Of a stretch of 64,000 nt of DNA, positions 50,896 to 59,880 are shown one piece after another. The notes beneath the pieces were generated by a model. That model was not told the DNA's origin, did no database searches, and saw only the letters and a program-made list of their open reading frames with translations. The stretch is taken from contig NZ_CP134876.1 in the NCBI RefSeq assembly GCF_032108445.1, forward strand, positions 4,836,001 through 4,900,000, read 5' to 3'. The DNA is from Micromonospora halotolerans. GTDB lineage: Bacteria > Actinomycetota > Actinomycetes > Mycobacteriales > Micromonosporaceae. Every line of letters begins with the position of its first letter. Position 1 is the stretch's first letter. A program made the translations under genes and the position numbers.

Positions 50896-52473
50896 TCAGC
50901 GGCTTCCGGTCCGTTGCCAGCGGATCTCGCCGCCCACGACGGTCGTCATGACCCTGGTACGCAGCACCGCGGCCGGCGAGTCCCGGTAGGGGTCGGTGTC
51001 GACAGCGATGAAGTCGGCGAGCCGGCCCGGCGCGAGGACACCCTTGCGGTCGTCCTCCCCGGCGGCGCGGGCAGCGCCCAGGGTGTGCGCGCGGACCGCC
51101 TCGGACATGCTCAGCCGCTGCTCGGGCTGCCAGCCGCCCACGGGGGTGCCGTCGGGACGGGCCCGGGTGATGGCGGCGTACAGGGCGGCGAAGGGATCGG
51201 GACTCTCGACGGGGGCGTCGGAGCCGAACGCCAGCACGACGCCGGCGTCGAGCATCCCGCGCCAGGCGTAGGAGGCCAGATCGTGGCCGGCCAGCAGGGA
51301 GTCGACCAGGTCGATGTCGCTGGTGCAGTGCACCGGCTGCATCGAGGCGACGATGCCCAGGGCGGCCATCCTGGCCAGGTCGGCGGGTCGGAGGTGCTGC
51401 GCGTGCTCGATGCGGTGCCGCAGCCCCGGTGTGCGGCCGATCGCCTCGTAGGCGTCGATGACCAGGTGGTTGGCACGGTCGCCGATGGCGTGCGTGGCCA
51501 CCGCGATGCCGGCGCCCGCGGCCCTGCCGAACAGCTCGACCAGGTCCTCGTACGGGGTGACCGCGATGCCCACGTTGCCCTGCTCGCCCGCGAAGGGCCT
51601 GCTCATGTGGGAGGTGTGCGACCCGAGAGCCCCGTCGCTGAAGATCTTCACGGGCCCGGTACGGATCCAGTCGTCGCCCTGCCCGGTCCGGCGGCCCTCG
51701 GCGATGGCCGCCTCCAGGTGCGTCATCGGGATCGCCTTGTGCACGCGCAGCTTCAGCTCGCCGGCGTCGCGCAGCGCGAGATAGGCGGCCCGGCAGTCCT
51801 CGCCGTCGATGTCGTGCACGCTGGTCAGGCCGACCGCGAGCAACTCCTCCTGCCCGGCCCTCAGCAGGTCGCGCAGGTCGGGGGAGACCATGAGGTCCCG
51901 CAGCGGGTGGGAGGCCGTCTCGCGGAGGATGCCGGTCGGCTCCCCGCGTGCGTCCCGGACGATCTCGCCGCCCACCGGGTCGGGAGTGTTCGCGTCGATA
52001 CCGGCCAGCCGCAGGGCTGCCGAGTTGGCCCACACGGTGTGCCCGTCCACGCTGGGCAACGCGACCGGCAGCTCGGGGCAGACCGAGTCCAGCGCGTACC
52101 GGTCCGGCTGCGCCGGCGGATCCCAGGCGTTGCTGTTCCACCGGCCGCCGAACAGCCAGGCACCCGGTTGCAGCCGCGCGGCGTGCGCGGCCACCGCCGT
52201 GAGAGCCTCGTCCAGGCCACGCACCTCACGCAGGTCCACGGCGCCCAGGCTTTGCGCGTACTGGGCGGTGTGGATGTGGGCGTCGTAGAGCCCCGGGAGC
52301 ACCGCGGCGCCGTCCAGGTCGATCAGCTCCGCGCCGTGGCCCGCCGCCTCGCGTACCTGAGCCTCCCGGCCGACGGCCAGCAGGCGGTCGCCGTCCACGG
52401 CCATGGCCTCGGCCAGCGGGTTGCCGCCGTCGCCGGTGTGGATGGCGGCGTTGCGGTACACGCGGATGCTCAT
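50896..52473 (-). CDS. Amidohydrolase-family protein (YtcJ-like)
   Basis: This 525-aa metal-dependent hydrolase starts at ATG 52473. Metal ligands are 'LPGLYDAHIHTAQYAQSLGA' (H-x-H near residue 66), a downstream His in 'VATHAIGDRANHLVIDAYEA', His in 'RHRIEHAQHLRPADLARMAA' and Asp in 'VLAFGSDAPVESPDPFAALY'. The order and the end 'GRLADFIAVDTDPYR' match the YtcJ/exoenzyme-regulatory branch of amidohydrolases. The substrate is unknown. It is cytoplasmic, with no signal peptide. The MarR gene lies 137 bp upstream on the same strand, so MarR could control this gene too. Confidence 0.88.
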   Translation of the reverse strand: MSIRVYRNAAIHTGDGGNPLAEAMAVDGDRLLAVGREAQVREAAGHGAELIDLDGAAVLPGLYDAHIHTAQYAQSLGAVDLREVRGLDEALTAVAAHAARLQPGAWLFGGRWNSNAWDPPAQPDRYALDSVCPELPVALPSVDGHTVWANSAALRLAGIDANTPDPVGGEIVRDARGEPTGILRETASHPLRDLMVSPDLRDLLRAGQEELLAVGLTSVHDIDGEDCRAAYLALRDAGELKLRVHKAIPMTHLEAAIAEGRRTGQGDDWIRTGPVKIFSDGALGSHTSHMSRPFAGEQGNVGIAVTPYEDLVELFGRAAGAGIAVATHAIGDRANHLVIDAYEAIGRTPGLRHRIEHAQHLRPADLARMAALGIVASMQPVHCTSDIDLVDSLLAGHDLASYAWRGMLDAGVVLAFGSDAPVESPDPFAALYAAITRARPDGTPVGGWQPEQRLSMSEAVRAHTLGAARAAGEDDRKGVLAPGRLADFIAVDTDPYRDSPAAVLRTRVMTTVVGGEIRWQRTGSR

Positions 52474-52609
52474 GGGACTCCCACGATCTTCGAGGGGCAA
52501 TGGACCATCACAGTAGGAAGGGAGGACAGAAGAGGAAAGAGCTGCGGGCCGGAAATAGATCGCCGGCCAGCTGTGGGCGGGGGACGGGCGGCGCCGGCGC
52601 AGGGGCGAG

Positions 52610-53068
52610 TCAGCCGGGTCCGGAGCCGAGCCGGATCGTCTGCTCGCGCAGGATGTCGATCGTGCGGCGCAGGTAGCTGACGATCGCCGCCTGTTCGGCC
52701 GGGTCGTATTCGGCGATGACGCCGCCGAGTGCCTGGCCGAGCCCCGCGAACGCGTCGGCGAGTTCCGGGTGCTCCGCGTGGGCGGCGCGGATGATCGCCC
52801 GCCGCCGGTCGTCGGGATCGGTCTCCCGCACGACGTAGCCACCTGCCGCGAGCCGTGCGACGACACTGGTGATTCCGGCGGCGGTCAGCCCGGTGCGCCG
52901 GGCCAGCTCGCTCGCGCTGAACGGCCCGTCGGTCGAGATCAACTCGAGTGTCTTCAGGTCGCCCGCTGACAGTCCCAGGCGCGCCGCGACGGCCTGGTGG
53001 AACAGCACGACCGCGCCGCTGAGGTCGCGGCCCAGGTTTCGTCCGACGTGCTCGCCCTCGGTTGACAC
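52610..53068 (-). CDS. MarR-family transcriptional regulator
   Basis: This 152-aa winged-helix dimer starts at GTG 53068. It reads 'GLSAGDLKTLELISTDGPFS', 'ELARRTGLTAAGITSVVARL' (recognition helix) and 'GYVVRETDPDDRRRAIIRAA' (wing with D-x-R/D-R-R). A dimer helix ends the protein. It is divergent from the NTF2-fold gene at 53139, and the nested palindrome 53081-53122 lies exactly between the start codons, so it almost certainly represses that gene and itself. Confidence 0.9.
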   Translation of the reverse strand: MSTEGEHVGRNLGRDLSGAVVLFHQAVAARLGLSAGDLKTLELISTDGPFSASELARRTGLTAAGITSVVARLAAGGYVVRETDPDDRRRAIIRAAHAEHPELADAFAGLGQALGGVIAEYDPAEQAAIVSYLRRTIDILREQTIRLGSGPG

Positions 53069-53080
53069 TCCGCCCACCAA

Positions 53081-53122
53081 TACTTAGATTCGGCGTAGTA
53101 ATTACTACGCTGCAGCTAAGTA
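53081..53122. promoter_or_regulatory. Nested palindromic MarR operator
   Basis: The core GCGTAGTAATTACTACGC (53093-53110) is a perfect 18-bp palindrome. Outside it, TACTTAG (53081-53087) and CTAAGTA (53116-53122) form a second perfect pair with the same centre at 53101.5. The whole 42-bp symmetric region lies between divergent marR and the 53139 gene. Two concentric dyads suggest two dimers or a tetramer bind. Confidence 0.75.
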
Positions 53123-53138
53123 AATCAGGGGGACCGCG

Positions 53139-53588
53139 ATGACCACCACCGCACACGCCGGCGTCCTGGACGCGTTGACCGGGCTCGAGGCCTGCTGGCA
53201 GGCCGGCGACGCCGGCGCGTACGCCACGCTGCACGCGCCCGATGCGACCTATGTGGCGTTCGACGGCACCGTGATGACCGGCCGGGAGGAGATCGTCGAG
53301 GGCCACCGGCGCCTGTTCGACGGCATCATGCGCGGTTCCCGGCTCGCCGTCGTCGAGCGCACGATCCGCTTCCTCGACCCGGCGACGGCGATCGTGGTGC
53401 AGCGCGCGGGCATCATCATGCGCTGGCAGAGGGGCCGGACCGTCCCGTCGAGAAAGCGTCTGTCGACGAACACGACGGTCCTGCGCCGCGACGGGGACCG
53501 GTGGCTCGTGGTGGCGTTCCACAACACGCGGTACCACCCGTGGGCGGAAACCCTCGTGGGGCGCCTGATGACCCGCTCCGCCACGTGA
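53139..53588 (+). CDS. SgcJ/EcaC-type NTF2-fold protein
   Basis: This 149-aa single-domain protein starts at ATG 53139 behind GGGGGA. It reads 'ALTGLEACWQAGDAGAYATL', 'APDATYVAFDGTVMTGREEI' and 'RKRLSTNTTVLRRDGDRWLV', with 'AFHNTRYHPWAETLVGRLMT' at the end. This SgcJ/EcaC layout occurs in enediyne clusters and as stand-alone stress genes. There is no cluster here. It is under the MarR operator, so induction by a small ligand is likely. Activity unknown. Confidence 0.82.
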   Translation: MTTTAHAGVLDALTGLEACWQAGDAGAYATLHAPDATYVAFDGTVMTGREEIVEGHRRLFDGIMRGSRLAVVERTIRFLDPATAIVVQRAGIIMRWQRGRTVPSRKRLSTNTTVLRRDGDRWLVVAFHNTRYHPWAETLVGRLMTRSAT

Positions 53589-53652
53589 CGCTGGTCGGCC
53601 TCCCTGTCCGGTGCCGGTGGTCGGCACCACGGTGCGGCCCCGAGCCCCCTGA

Positions 53653-54282
53653 TCAGTCCGACGGGGGAGTGGGTGCGGCCAGGTGGCCGAGCATGCGGCC
53701 CAGTTGTGCGGCGTACGCGTCGAGGAACTCGGGCGAGTCGGCGGCGAGGCCGGTCAGCCGGCGGACGACCTGCGGCAGCACGGTCGGCGCCATGGCCGCC
53801 GCGAAGAACGTCAGCACCACGTACGCGGGGTCGAGGTCGGCGGACAGCTCACCGGACCGCTGCCGGCGGCGCACGTCATCGACCATCGCCGTGAAGTACC
53901 GGTGGGCCTGCGCCTCCTCTTCGGTCTCGGTGGTCGCTCCCGTGTCGGCGAGTCCCTCCCAGACGAGCAGCCGCGCCCAGGACCGCTGGGTCGCGCCGAG
54001 CCGGAGGAAGCCCGCGACCACGTCGGCCATCGGCCGCTCCGGTTGCGCGGCGCCGCTGGTGGTCCGCCAGCGCTGCTGCAGGGCCTGATAGAGGCCTTCC
54101 TTGCCGCCGAAGTAGTAGGAGATCAGCTGCTGGTTGACCCCGGCGCGAGCGGCGATCGCGCTGGTGCGGGCGCCTGCGAAGCCGTGCTCGCCGAACTCGA
54201 CCAGAGCCGCCTCGAGGATGCGCTCGCGCGTGCGCTCCGCGTCGCGCTGTCGTTGATCGCCGCTGGGGGACCGCCGTGGCAT
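53653..54282 (-). CDS. TetR-family transcriptional regulator
   Basis: This 209-aa repressor has a helix-turn-helix 'TRERILEAALVEFGEHGFAG' and 'ARAGVNQQLISYYFGGKEGL' near residues 17-60, then a helical ligand domain. It is divergent from the flavin monooxygenase at 54369, with 86 bp between starts. A GAGTACTC palindrome at 54311-54318 is a candidate operator half. The usual logic would be repression of the monooxygenase until its substrate or a toxic aromatic is present. Confidence 0.9.
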   Translation of the reverse strand: MPRRSPSGDQRQRDAERTRERILEAALVEFGEHGFAGARTSAIAARAGVNQQLISYYFGGKEGLYQALQQRWRTTSGAAQPERPMADVVAGFLRLGATQRSWARLLVWEGLADTGATTETEEEAQAHRYFTAMVDDVRRRQRSGELSADLDPAYVVLTFFAAAMAPTVLPQVVRRLTGLAADSPEFLDAYAAQLGRMLGHLAAPTPPSD

Positions 54283-54368
54283 GCGGTGATCCTATCAGCG
54301 TCATTTGGACGAGTACTCTAATCAACCATCTGCTTGACAAACCCACACTCGCGAATGACCATCAGGTC

Positions 54369-55640
54369 ATGAGCGACCTCAACGTCATGATCATCGGCGG
54401 TGGCATCGGCGGCCTGTGCCTGGCTCACGGCCTTCGCCGGGCCGGCGTCGCGGTTACCGTCTACGAGCGCACCCAGACCCGCACCGACTGGCTGCAGGGC
54501 TACCGCATCCACATCAACCCCCACGGCAGCCACGCGCTGCGTGCCTGCCTCCCGGCGGCGAACTGGCAGGCGTTCCTCGACACGGTCTCGGTCGACGGCG
54601 GCGGCTTCGCGTTCACCACGGAGCAGCTCGCCGACCTCGTGCGCCTCACCGCCGACGAGATCGCCCCCACCGGCGGTGCCGACGAACGCCACTACGGCGT
54701 GAGCCGGATCAGCCTCCGCGAGGTGCTGCTGACCGGCCTGGAGGGCGTCCTCCGCCCCGGCAAGGAGTTCACGCACTACGAGACGACGGCCGACGGCCGG
54801 GTCACCGCCCACTTCGCGGACGGCGGCAGCGCCACCGCCGACGTGCTGATCGGCGCCGACGGCGCGAACTCGCGCGTACGCGGTCAACTGCTGCCGCACG
54901 CGCGCCGGATCGACACGGGCATCGTGGCGGTCGCCGGCAAGCACCGCCTCGACGGCGCGACCCTGCCCCGCGTCCTGACCCACGACGCCAACCTGGTGAT
55001 CCCGAAGGACCGAGGATCCCTGTTCACCGCCGTGTGGCATCCCGATCGGCGGGTCATCGTGCCCGACCGGGACACGCCCCGGGAGTTCCTGCTGGACAAC
55101 GCCGTGCCGTTCGTCCTGTGGGGCTACTCCGACGCGGCGACCGCCTTTCCGGACGGCGTCGAGTCACTCCCCGGAGCGGACCTCCAGCGACTGGTGCTGG
55201 CCCGGACCGGTGGCTGGGCCCCCGCCCTGCGGGACCTGATCGCCGGCTCCGACCCGCGGGCCGTCAACGCCATCCGGATCCGCAGCGCCACGCCGGTCGA
55301 CGCCTGGCGGACCACCTCGGTGACCCTCCTCGGCGACGCCATCCACAACATGACGCCGATGGCCGGAATCGGTGCCAACACCGCACTGCGCGACGCCGAG
55401 CTGCTGTGCCGCCGGCTCACCGAGGTCGCCGCCGGCACGTCTGCCCTGCTGCCGGCGCTGCACGACTACGAGCGGCAGATGCTCGACTACGGCTTCGCCG
55501 CCGTGCGGCAGTCACTGCGTAACGCCCGCCAGGCCGGGTCGAGCAGCCGCCTCGGCCGGGCCGCCGTCCGCACGGCGATGCGCATCACCGGCGCGGTGCC
55601 GCCGTTGCGCCGCCGGATGGCCGCACGGCTCGGCCGATGA
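54369..55640 (+). CDS. FAD-dependent monooxygenase (PHBH-like)
   Basis: This 423-aa class A flavin monooxygenase starts at ATG 54369. FAD binds at 'NVMIIGGGIGGLCLAHGLRR' (about 5-24), the DG motif is 'VLIGADGANSRVRGQLLPHA' (~160) and the GD motif is 'TLLGDAIHNMTPMAGIGAN' (~320). It is shorter than the 25876 enzyme and has no C-terminal thioredoxin-like domain. TetX/PgaE-like flavoproteins of this size hydroxylate antibiotics or polyketide intermediates. The divergent TetR gene fits drug- or metabolite-inducible expression. Substrate unknown. A TTGACA box at 54334 is a possible -35 element. Confidence 0.88.
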   Translation: MSDLNVMIIGGGIGGLCLAHGLRRAGVAVTVYERTQTRTDWLQGYRIHINPHGSHALRACLPAANWQAFLDTVSVDGGGFAFTTEQLADLVRLTADEIAPTGGADERHYGVSRISLREVLLTGLEGVLRPGKEFTHYETTADGRVTAHFADGGSATADVLIGADGANSRVRGQLLPHARRIDTGIVAVAGKHRLDGATLPRVLTHDANLVIPKDRGSLFTAVWHPDRRVIVPDRDTPREFLLDNAVPFVLWGYSDAATAFPDGVESLPGADLQRLVLARTGGWAPALRDLIAGSDPRAVNAIRIRSATPVDAWRTTSVTLLGDAIHNMTPMAGIGANTALRDAELLCRRLTEVAAGTSALLPALHDYERQMLDYGFAAVRQSLRNARQAGSSSRLGRAAVRTAMRITGAVPPLRRRMAARLGR

Positions 55641-55699
55641 CGGGCCGTCCTCGGGCCCGGTACGGCGTGGCGGCGGCCTTCCCAGCCGCCGGCCGGCGG

Positions 55700-56362
55700 T
55701 CAGGAGGTGCGCGGCGTCACCAGGCCTGACTCGTAGGCGAGGACCACGAGTTGGGCGCGGTCGCGGGCGTGGAGCTTGGTCATGGCGCGGTTGATGTGGG
55801 TCTTCGCGGTCATCGGGCTGATCACCATGGTGTCGGCGATCTGGTCGTTGGACAGGCCCCGCGCGAGCAGGGCGACGGCCTCGCGTTCGCGGTTGGTCAG
55901 CTCCTCCAGTTCCGCGTCGGAGCCGGTGCGCAGTGGTTGGGAGACGTACCGGTTGATCAGCCTGCGGGTGATCGACGGTGCCAGCAGGGCGTCGCCGCGG
56001 GCGGCGACGCGCACGGCGTGCAAAAGGTCCTCCGGCTGGATGTCCTTGACGAGGAATCCGGCCGCGCCGGCGCGCAGCGCGTGGAAGACGTACTCGTCCA
56101 GGCCGTAGTTGGTGAGGATGACGACGTGGACCCCGGCCAGGGTCGGATCCGCGGCGATGCGCCGGGTCGCCTCGACGCCGTCGACGACCGGCATCTGGAT
56201 GTCGATGAGTGCGATGTCGGGCAGGTGCTCCCTGGCCAGCGCCACGGCCTGGCCGCCGTCGGCGGCCTCGGCCACCACCTCGATGTCGTCCTCGATGTCG
56301 AGGAGCGCGCGGAATCCGCTGCGGATGAGCGGCTGGTCGTCGACCAGCAGGACACGGATCAC
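55700..56362 (-). CDS. NarL/FixJ-family response regulator
   Basis: This 220-aa protein has a receiver domain with acidic pocket D8-D9, phospho-acceptor D54 in 'LPDIALIDIQMPVVDGVEAT' and Lys in 'AAGFLVKDIQPEDLLHAV'. The LuxR helix-turn-helix is 'ELTNREREAVALLARGLSND' and 'VISPMTAKTHINRAMTKLHA' (about 150-205). The start overlaps the kinase stop by 4 bp, so this is its cognate partner. Target genes are not evident; DUF6223 and antiporter genes lie upstream in the other direction. Confidence 0.95.
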   Translation of the reverse strand: MIRVLLVDDQPLIRSGFRALLDIEDDIEVVAEAADGGQAVALAREHLPDIALIDIQMPVVDGVEATRRIAADPTLAGVHVVILTNYGLDEYVFHALRAGAAGFLVKDIQPEDLLHAVRVAARGDALLAPSITRRLINRYVSQPLRTGSDAELEELTNREREAVALLARGLSNDQIADTMVISPMTAKTHINRAMTKLHARDRAQLVVLAYESGLVTPRTS

Positions 56363-57474
56363 GAGAGCTGATCCACGGGGAGTTCGGCCTGGACGGTGAA
56401 GCCGCCCTCGCGGCGCGGTGCCGCCGTCAGGTGACCGCCGAGGGCGGTGACCCGCTCGCGCATCCCGAGCAGCCCGACGCCGGGCGCCGGTGGGGTGTCC
56501 GACGTGGTCCTGCCGTCGTCCTCGACCCGGATGAGCAGGGCGTCGGGCCGGTAGTCGATCCGGACCGAGGCAGTGGCGGCAGCGGCGTGACGGGCGACGT
56601 TGGTCAGCGACTCCTGGACGATCCGGTAGGCGGTCCGGTCCACCGCGGCCGGCAGGTCGCTCCGGCGTCCCTCGATCGTCAGCTTCGCGTCCAGGCCGGT
56701 CATCCGGGCCCGTTGCACGAGTTCCGGAACCTGGTCGAGCCCACGCGGCGGGTTCCGGTCGTCGTCGCGCAGCACCTCCAGGGTCGCGCGCAGTTCCCGG
56801 GCGGCCTCACGACCGGCGTCCCGGATCGCCAGGAGGGCCTCCGGCGCCTGCTCGCCCCGCTTCTGGGCCAGGTGCACGGCGACTTCGGCCTGCACCTTGA
56901 TGACGGAGATCTGGTGGGTGAGCGAATCATGCAGCTCCCGCGCGATGTGCAGCCGCTCCTCGTCGGCGCGGCGGCGCGCGGTCTCCTCGCGCGTGCGCTC
57001 GGCCTCGTCCGCCCGCCGCTCGGCCTGCCGCAGCGCCTCACCGGCCGCGCCGGCGGCGATCAGCCAGGCCAGCTCGAGGGCCCCTCGGGCCTGCGCGAAC
57101 GCCTCGCCCGTGTCGTGCAGGCCCGAGGCCATCGCGGCGAGGGGGAGAGCGGCCAGCATGATCACGCTCGCCACCACCGTGACGGTATGGTGTCCCGCGC
57201 GCACGGCGCCGTACACCGCGAACAGGTACGCGACGGCCGGCACGTCGAAACCGGCCGCCTGGTGACCCACCGCGCACAGCCCGGTGAGGGCCAGCACGGC
57301 AACCGGAGCGCGGCGGCGCGCGACCAGCGCCAGGCCGCCGGCCGCCAGCAGCGCGTACCCCGCCAGGTCGAGGCTCGTGGCGGAGCGCTCCCCGGACAGG
57401 CCGGTGACCAGCAGGATCGCCGCCACGCCGACGGCGATCGCCGAGTCGCTGACACCGATGCGTCCCCTACCCAT
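56359..57474 (-). CDS. DesK/HPK7-type sensor histidine kinase
   Basis: This 371-aa membrane kinase has four to five hydrophobic helices in residues 10-145, a coiled-coil linker, HisKA_3 box 'LHIARELHDSLTHQISVIKV' with H182, and the HATPase domain ending 'DTPPAPGVGLLGMRERVTAL'. No extracellular sensor domain, so the TM bundle itself likely senses the membrane or a lipid-soluble ligand. It is paired with the response regulator by an ATGA overlap. Confidence 0.94.
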   Translation of the reverse strand: MGRGRIGVSDSAIAVGVAAILLVTGLSGERSATSLDLAGYALLAAGGLALVARRRAPVAVLALTGLCAVGHQAAGFDVPAVAYLFAVYGAVRAGHHTVTVVASVIMLAALPLAAMASGLHDTGEAFAQARGALELAWLIAAGAAGEALRQAERRADEAERTREETARRRADEERLHIARELHDSLTHQISVIKVQAEVAVHLAQKRGEQAPEALLAIRDAGREAARELRATLEVLRDDDRNPPRGLDQVPELVQRARMTGLDAKLTIEGRRSDLPAAVDRTAYRIVQESLTNVARHAAAATASVRIDYRPDALLIRVEDDGRTTSDTPPAPGVGLLGMRERVTALGGHLTAAPRREGGFTVQAELPVDQLS

Positions 57475-57691
57475 GCGCGCACCCTAACCGGCTGTCCGCC
57501 CCGGGCGAGTCCTGCGTGCGGACGATCGGCCGGCTACCGCGGACGCGGTACCGTGCCGCGTTCTGCGACATCCGTGGCAGCCGGATGCGCCGCCTGCGGC
57601 AGTGTGAAGTGCCCACGTCGGCAGGACGACAGGTGGTGGGCCGGCGGACAGGATCAGACACGTCCGGTCGTCAGAGAAGAAGGAGCACCCC

Positions 57692-58099
57692 ATGGACACC
57701 CGTCACCTGGTCGCCGCCGTGCCCGCAGGGCTCGGGCCCGCCACACCGGCGGCCGCGTACGTCTCGGCCCAGTCGGCCGTCGATCCCTACACCCTGACCA
57801 CCGGGCGGCTCGTGGGCACCGTGGCCGTGCTGGTGGCGCTGGCCGGCGTCATCGTCGGTGGGCTGGCCCTGGCCCGCTCCGCCGGCCGGATCGGCACCGG
57901 CAGCGGCCGGCGAGGGGCCCTCGTGGCCCTGGTGGCCGGGCTGGCCGGCATGGTCATCGGCGGGCTGGTGGTGGCCGCCGCCGAGGGCGGTCCCGGCACC
58001 GGGTACGGAATCGTCGGTGGCTTCGCGGCCCTGGCGATCGGCCTGATCGCCGCGGTCCTCGGCTGGCTGGCTCTGACCCGCTCCCGCCGCACCGTCTGA
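57692..58099 (+). CDS. Small membrane protein (DUF6223-like)
   Basis: This 135-aa protein starts at ATG 57692 behind GAAGGAG. An Ala-rich N-terminus (possible signal) is followed by three hydrophobic helices: 'GTVAVLVALAGVIVGGLALA', 'ALVALVAGLAGMVIGGLVVA' and 'GFAALAIGLIAAVLGWLAL'. The Gly-rich pattern is that of DUF6223 membrane proteins; the label is from memory. It stands 218 bp from the divergent histidine kinase and could be a target of the pair. Function unknown. Confidence 0.75.
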   Translation: MDTRHLVAAVPAGLGPATPAAAYVSAQSAVDPYTLTTGRLVGTVAVLVALAGVIVGGLALARSAGRIGTGSGRRGALVALVAGLAGMVIGGLVVAAAEGGPGTGYGIVGGFAALAIGLIAAVLGWLALTRSRRTV

Positions 58100-58152
58100 C
58101 CCCAGGGTTCGCCGGCGCCGGGGTCCGATGGTCTTCGGGGGAGAATGCGTGG

Positions 58153-59826
58153 GTGAGTCCCGAAAGTCTGTTGTTGTTCGTCCTGGCTGCCGTCGCGGTC
58201 ATCATCGTCGCGCGGTGGCTGGCCTCGCGCACCGGCCTGCCCGCGGCGGCGCTCCTGACGCTGATCGGCATCCTCTACGCGCTCCTCCCGGGACCGAACA
58301 TCAGGCTGGACCCGCACGTCGTGCTGACCGTCGTTCTGCCACCGCTGCTGTACAGCGCGGCGCTCGACTCGTCGCTGCTGGCGATCCGCAAGAACATGCG
58401 CATCGTGGTCAGCCTCTCGGTGGTCCTGGTGCTCGTGACCGCGTTGGCCATCGGGGTGGGGTTCCACCTGTTCGTCGCCGGAGCGACCCTGGCCGCCGGT
58501 GTCGCGGTCGGCGCGGCCGTCGCGCCGCCCGACCCGGTGGCGGCGCTCGCGGTCGGCCGGCGGGTGAATCTGCCACCGAAGCTGGTCACCATCATCCAGG
58601 GCGAGGGGCTGCTCAACGACGCCACCGCGTTGACGATCCTCAGCGTGGCGGTGACCGCGGCCGTCAGCGGCACGTTCTCCTTCGCCGCGGCCGCCGGACA
58701 GTTCGTCGTCGCGGCGGCCGGTGGGATCGTGGTCGGCGCCGCGGTCGCGTGGGGCGTTCGCCTGGCGCGGCCGTTGACCAGGGATCCGCTGCTGTCCAAC
58801 GCGGTCTCGCTCGCCACCCCGTTCGTGGCCTTCCTGCTCGGCGAGCAACTGCACGTCTCGGGGGTCCTCGCGGTGGTGGTCGCCGGGCTGATCGTCGGGC
58901 ACCACACGCCCCGGCTCGCCTCCGGCGCCAGCCGGCTGCAGACGAGCGCCGTGTGGCGGCTGGTCGACTTCCTTCTCGAGGGGTTCGTCTTCCTCCTGAT
59001 CGGCCAGCAGTTGCCCAAGGTCGTGCAGGGACTGCAGCAGTACACCCCCGCCACGATCGTCATCGCGGTGGCGGTCTCGGTCGGCGTGGTGCTGCTTCTG
59101 CGCCCGTTGTGGCTGATCCTGAACGAGTTGCTGCCCCGCTGGATGCACACCCGCCTCGGCGCCGCCGCCGAGTACGACGACGACACCGCCGGGTCCGCCC
59201 GCCGCGCCGTCCGGGAGGCACGCAACGCCCGGCGGCTGACCGGCCGTGAGGTCGTCGCGCTCAGCTGGTCCGGTACGCGCGGCGTCATCAGCCTCGCCGC
59301 GATCTTCACCCTGCCGGTGGTGACCGACAGCGGAGCACCCTTCCCCGACCGGGACCTGCTGTTGTTCTGCGCCTTCGTCGTCGTGCTCGTGACGCTGGTC
59401 GGTCAGGGGCTCACGTTCGCGCCGCTGGTGCGCGCGTTGGGCCTGCGTGCCGACGAGGCGGACCAGGTCCGGGTCCGCAATGAAGCACGGTCGGCGTCCG
59501 TCGAGGCCGCCCTGGCCCGGCTCGCGGAGGTCGCCGCCGAGGAACCGGAGTACGCCGACGCCGTCGAGTCGATGCGCGCGCAACTGCACAGCCGGCTGAT
59601 CCGCTACCGCGACCGCCTCGACCTGCTCCAGGCGGCCGACGTGTCCGAGGTGCCGGTCTCACCGCAGTACGAGGCGGCGTTGCGCATCCGCCGGGCCGCG
59701 ATCGATGCGCAGCGCGAGGAGCTGTTGCGCTGGCGGGACGCCGGCCAACTGCCGGACGAGGGGCTGCGTGTCCTGGAACGCGAGCTGGATCTCGAAGAGC
59801 TGCGCCTTCCCGCCCGGACACGGTAA
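58153..59826 (+). CDS. CPA1-family Na+/H+ antiporter
   Basis: This 557-aa protein starts at GTG 58153. About 12 TM helices span residues 1-410. The ion-binding region is 'GAAVAPPDPVAALAVGRRVN' (A-P-P-D-P, the N/D-D/P motif) and 'IIQGEGLLNDATALTILSVA' (E-G-L-L-N-D). 'VALSWSGTRGVISLAAIFTL' is the W-x-G-x-R-G-x-x-x-x-A helix. The C-terminal 150 residues are hydrophilic with coiled coil, probably regulatory. It exchanges Na+ (or K+) for H+ across the membrane. It follows a DUF6223-like gene by 53 bp. Confidence 0.93.
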   Translation: MSPESLLLFVLAAVAVIIVARWLASRTGLPAAALLTLIGILYALLPGPNIRLDPHVVLTVVLPPLLYSAALDSSLLAIRKNMRIVVSLSVVLVLVTALAIGVGFHLFVAGATLAAGVAVGAAVAPPDPVAALAVGRRVNLPPKLVTIIQGEGLLNDATALTILSVAVTAAVSGTFSFAAAAGQFVVAAAGGIVVGAAVAWGVRLARPLTRDPLLSNAVSLATPFVAFLLGEQLHVSGVLAVVVAGLIVGHHTPRLASGASRLQTSAVWRLVDFLLEGFVFLLIGQQLPKVVQGLQQYTPATIVIAVAVSVGVVLLLRPLWLILNELLPRWMHTRLGAAAEYDDDTAGSARRAVREARNARRLTGREVVALSWSGTRGVISLAAIFTLPVVTDSGAPFPDRDLLLFCAFVVVLVTLVGQGLTFAPLVRALGLRADEADQVRVRNEARSASVEAALARLAEVAAEEPEYADAVESMRAQLHSRLIRYRDRLDLLQAADVSEVPVSPQYEAALRIRRAAIDAQREELLRWRDAGQLPDEGLRVLERELDLEELRLPARTR

Positions 59827-59880
59827 GAGCCCGGATACGTTGACCATCGGCGATCCACCTGCCAGCGGAGGAGTGCGTAC

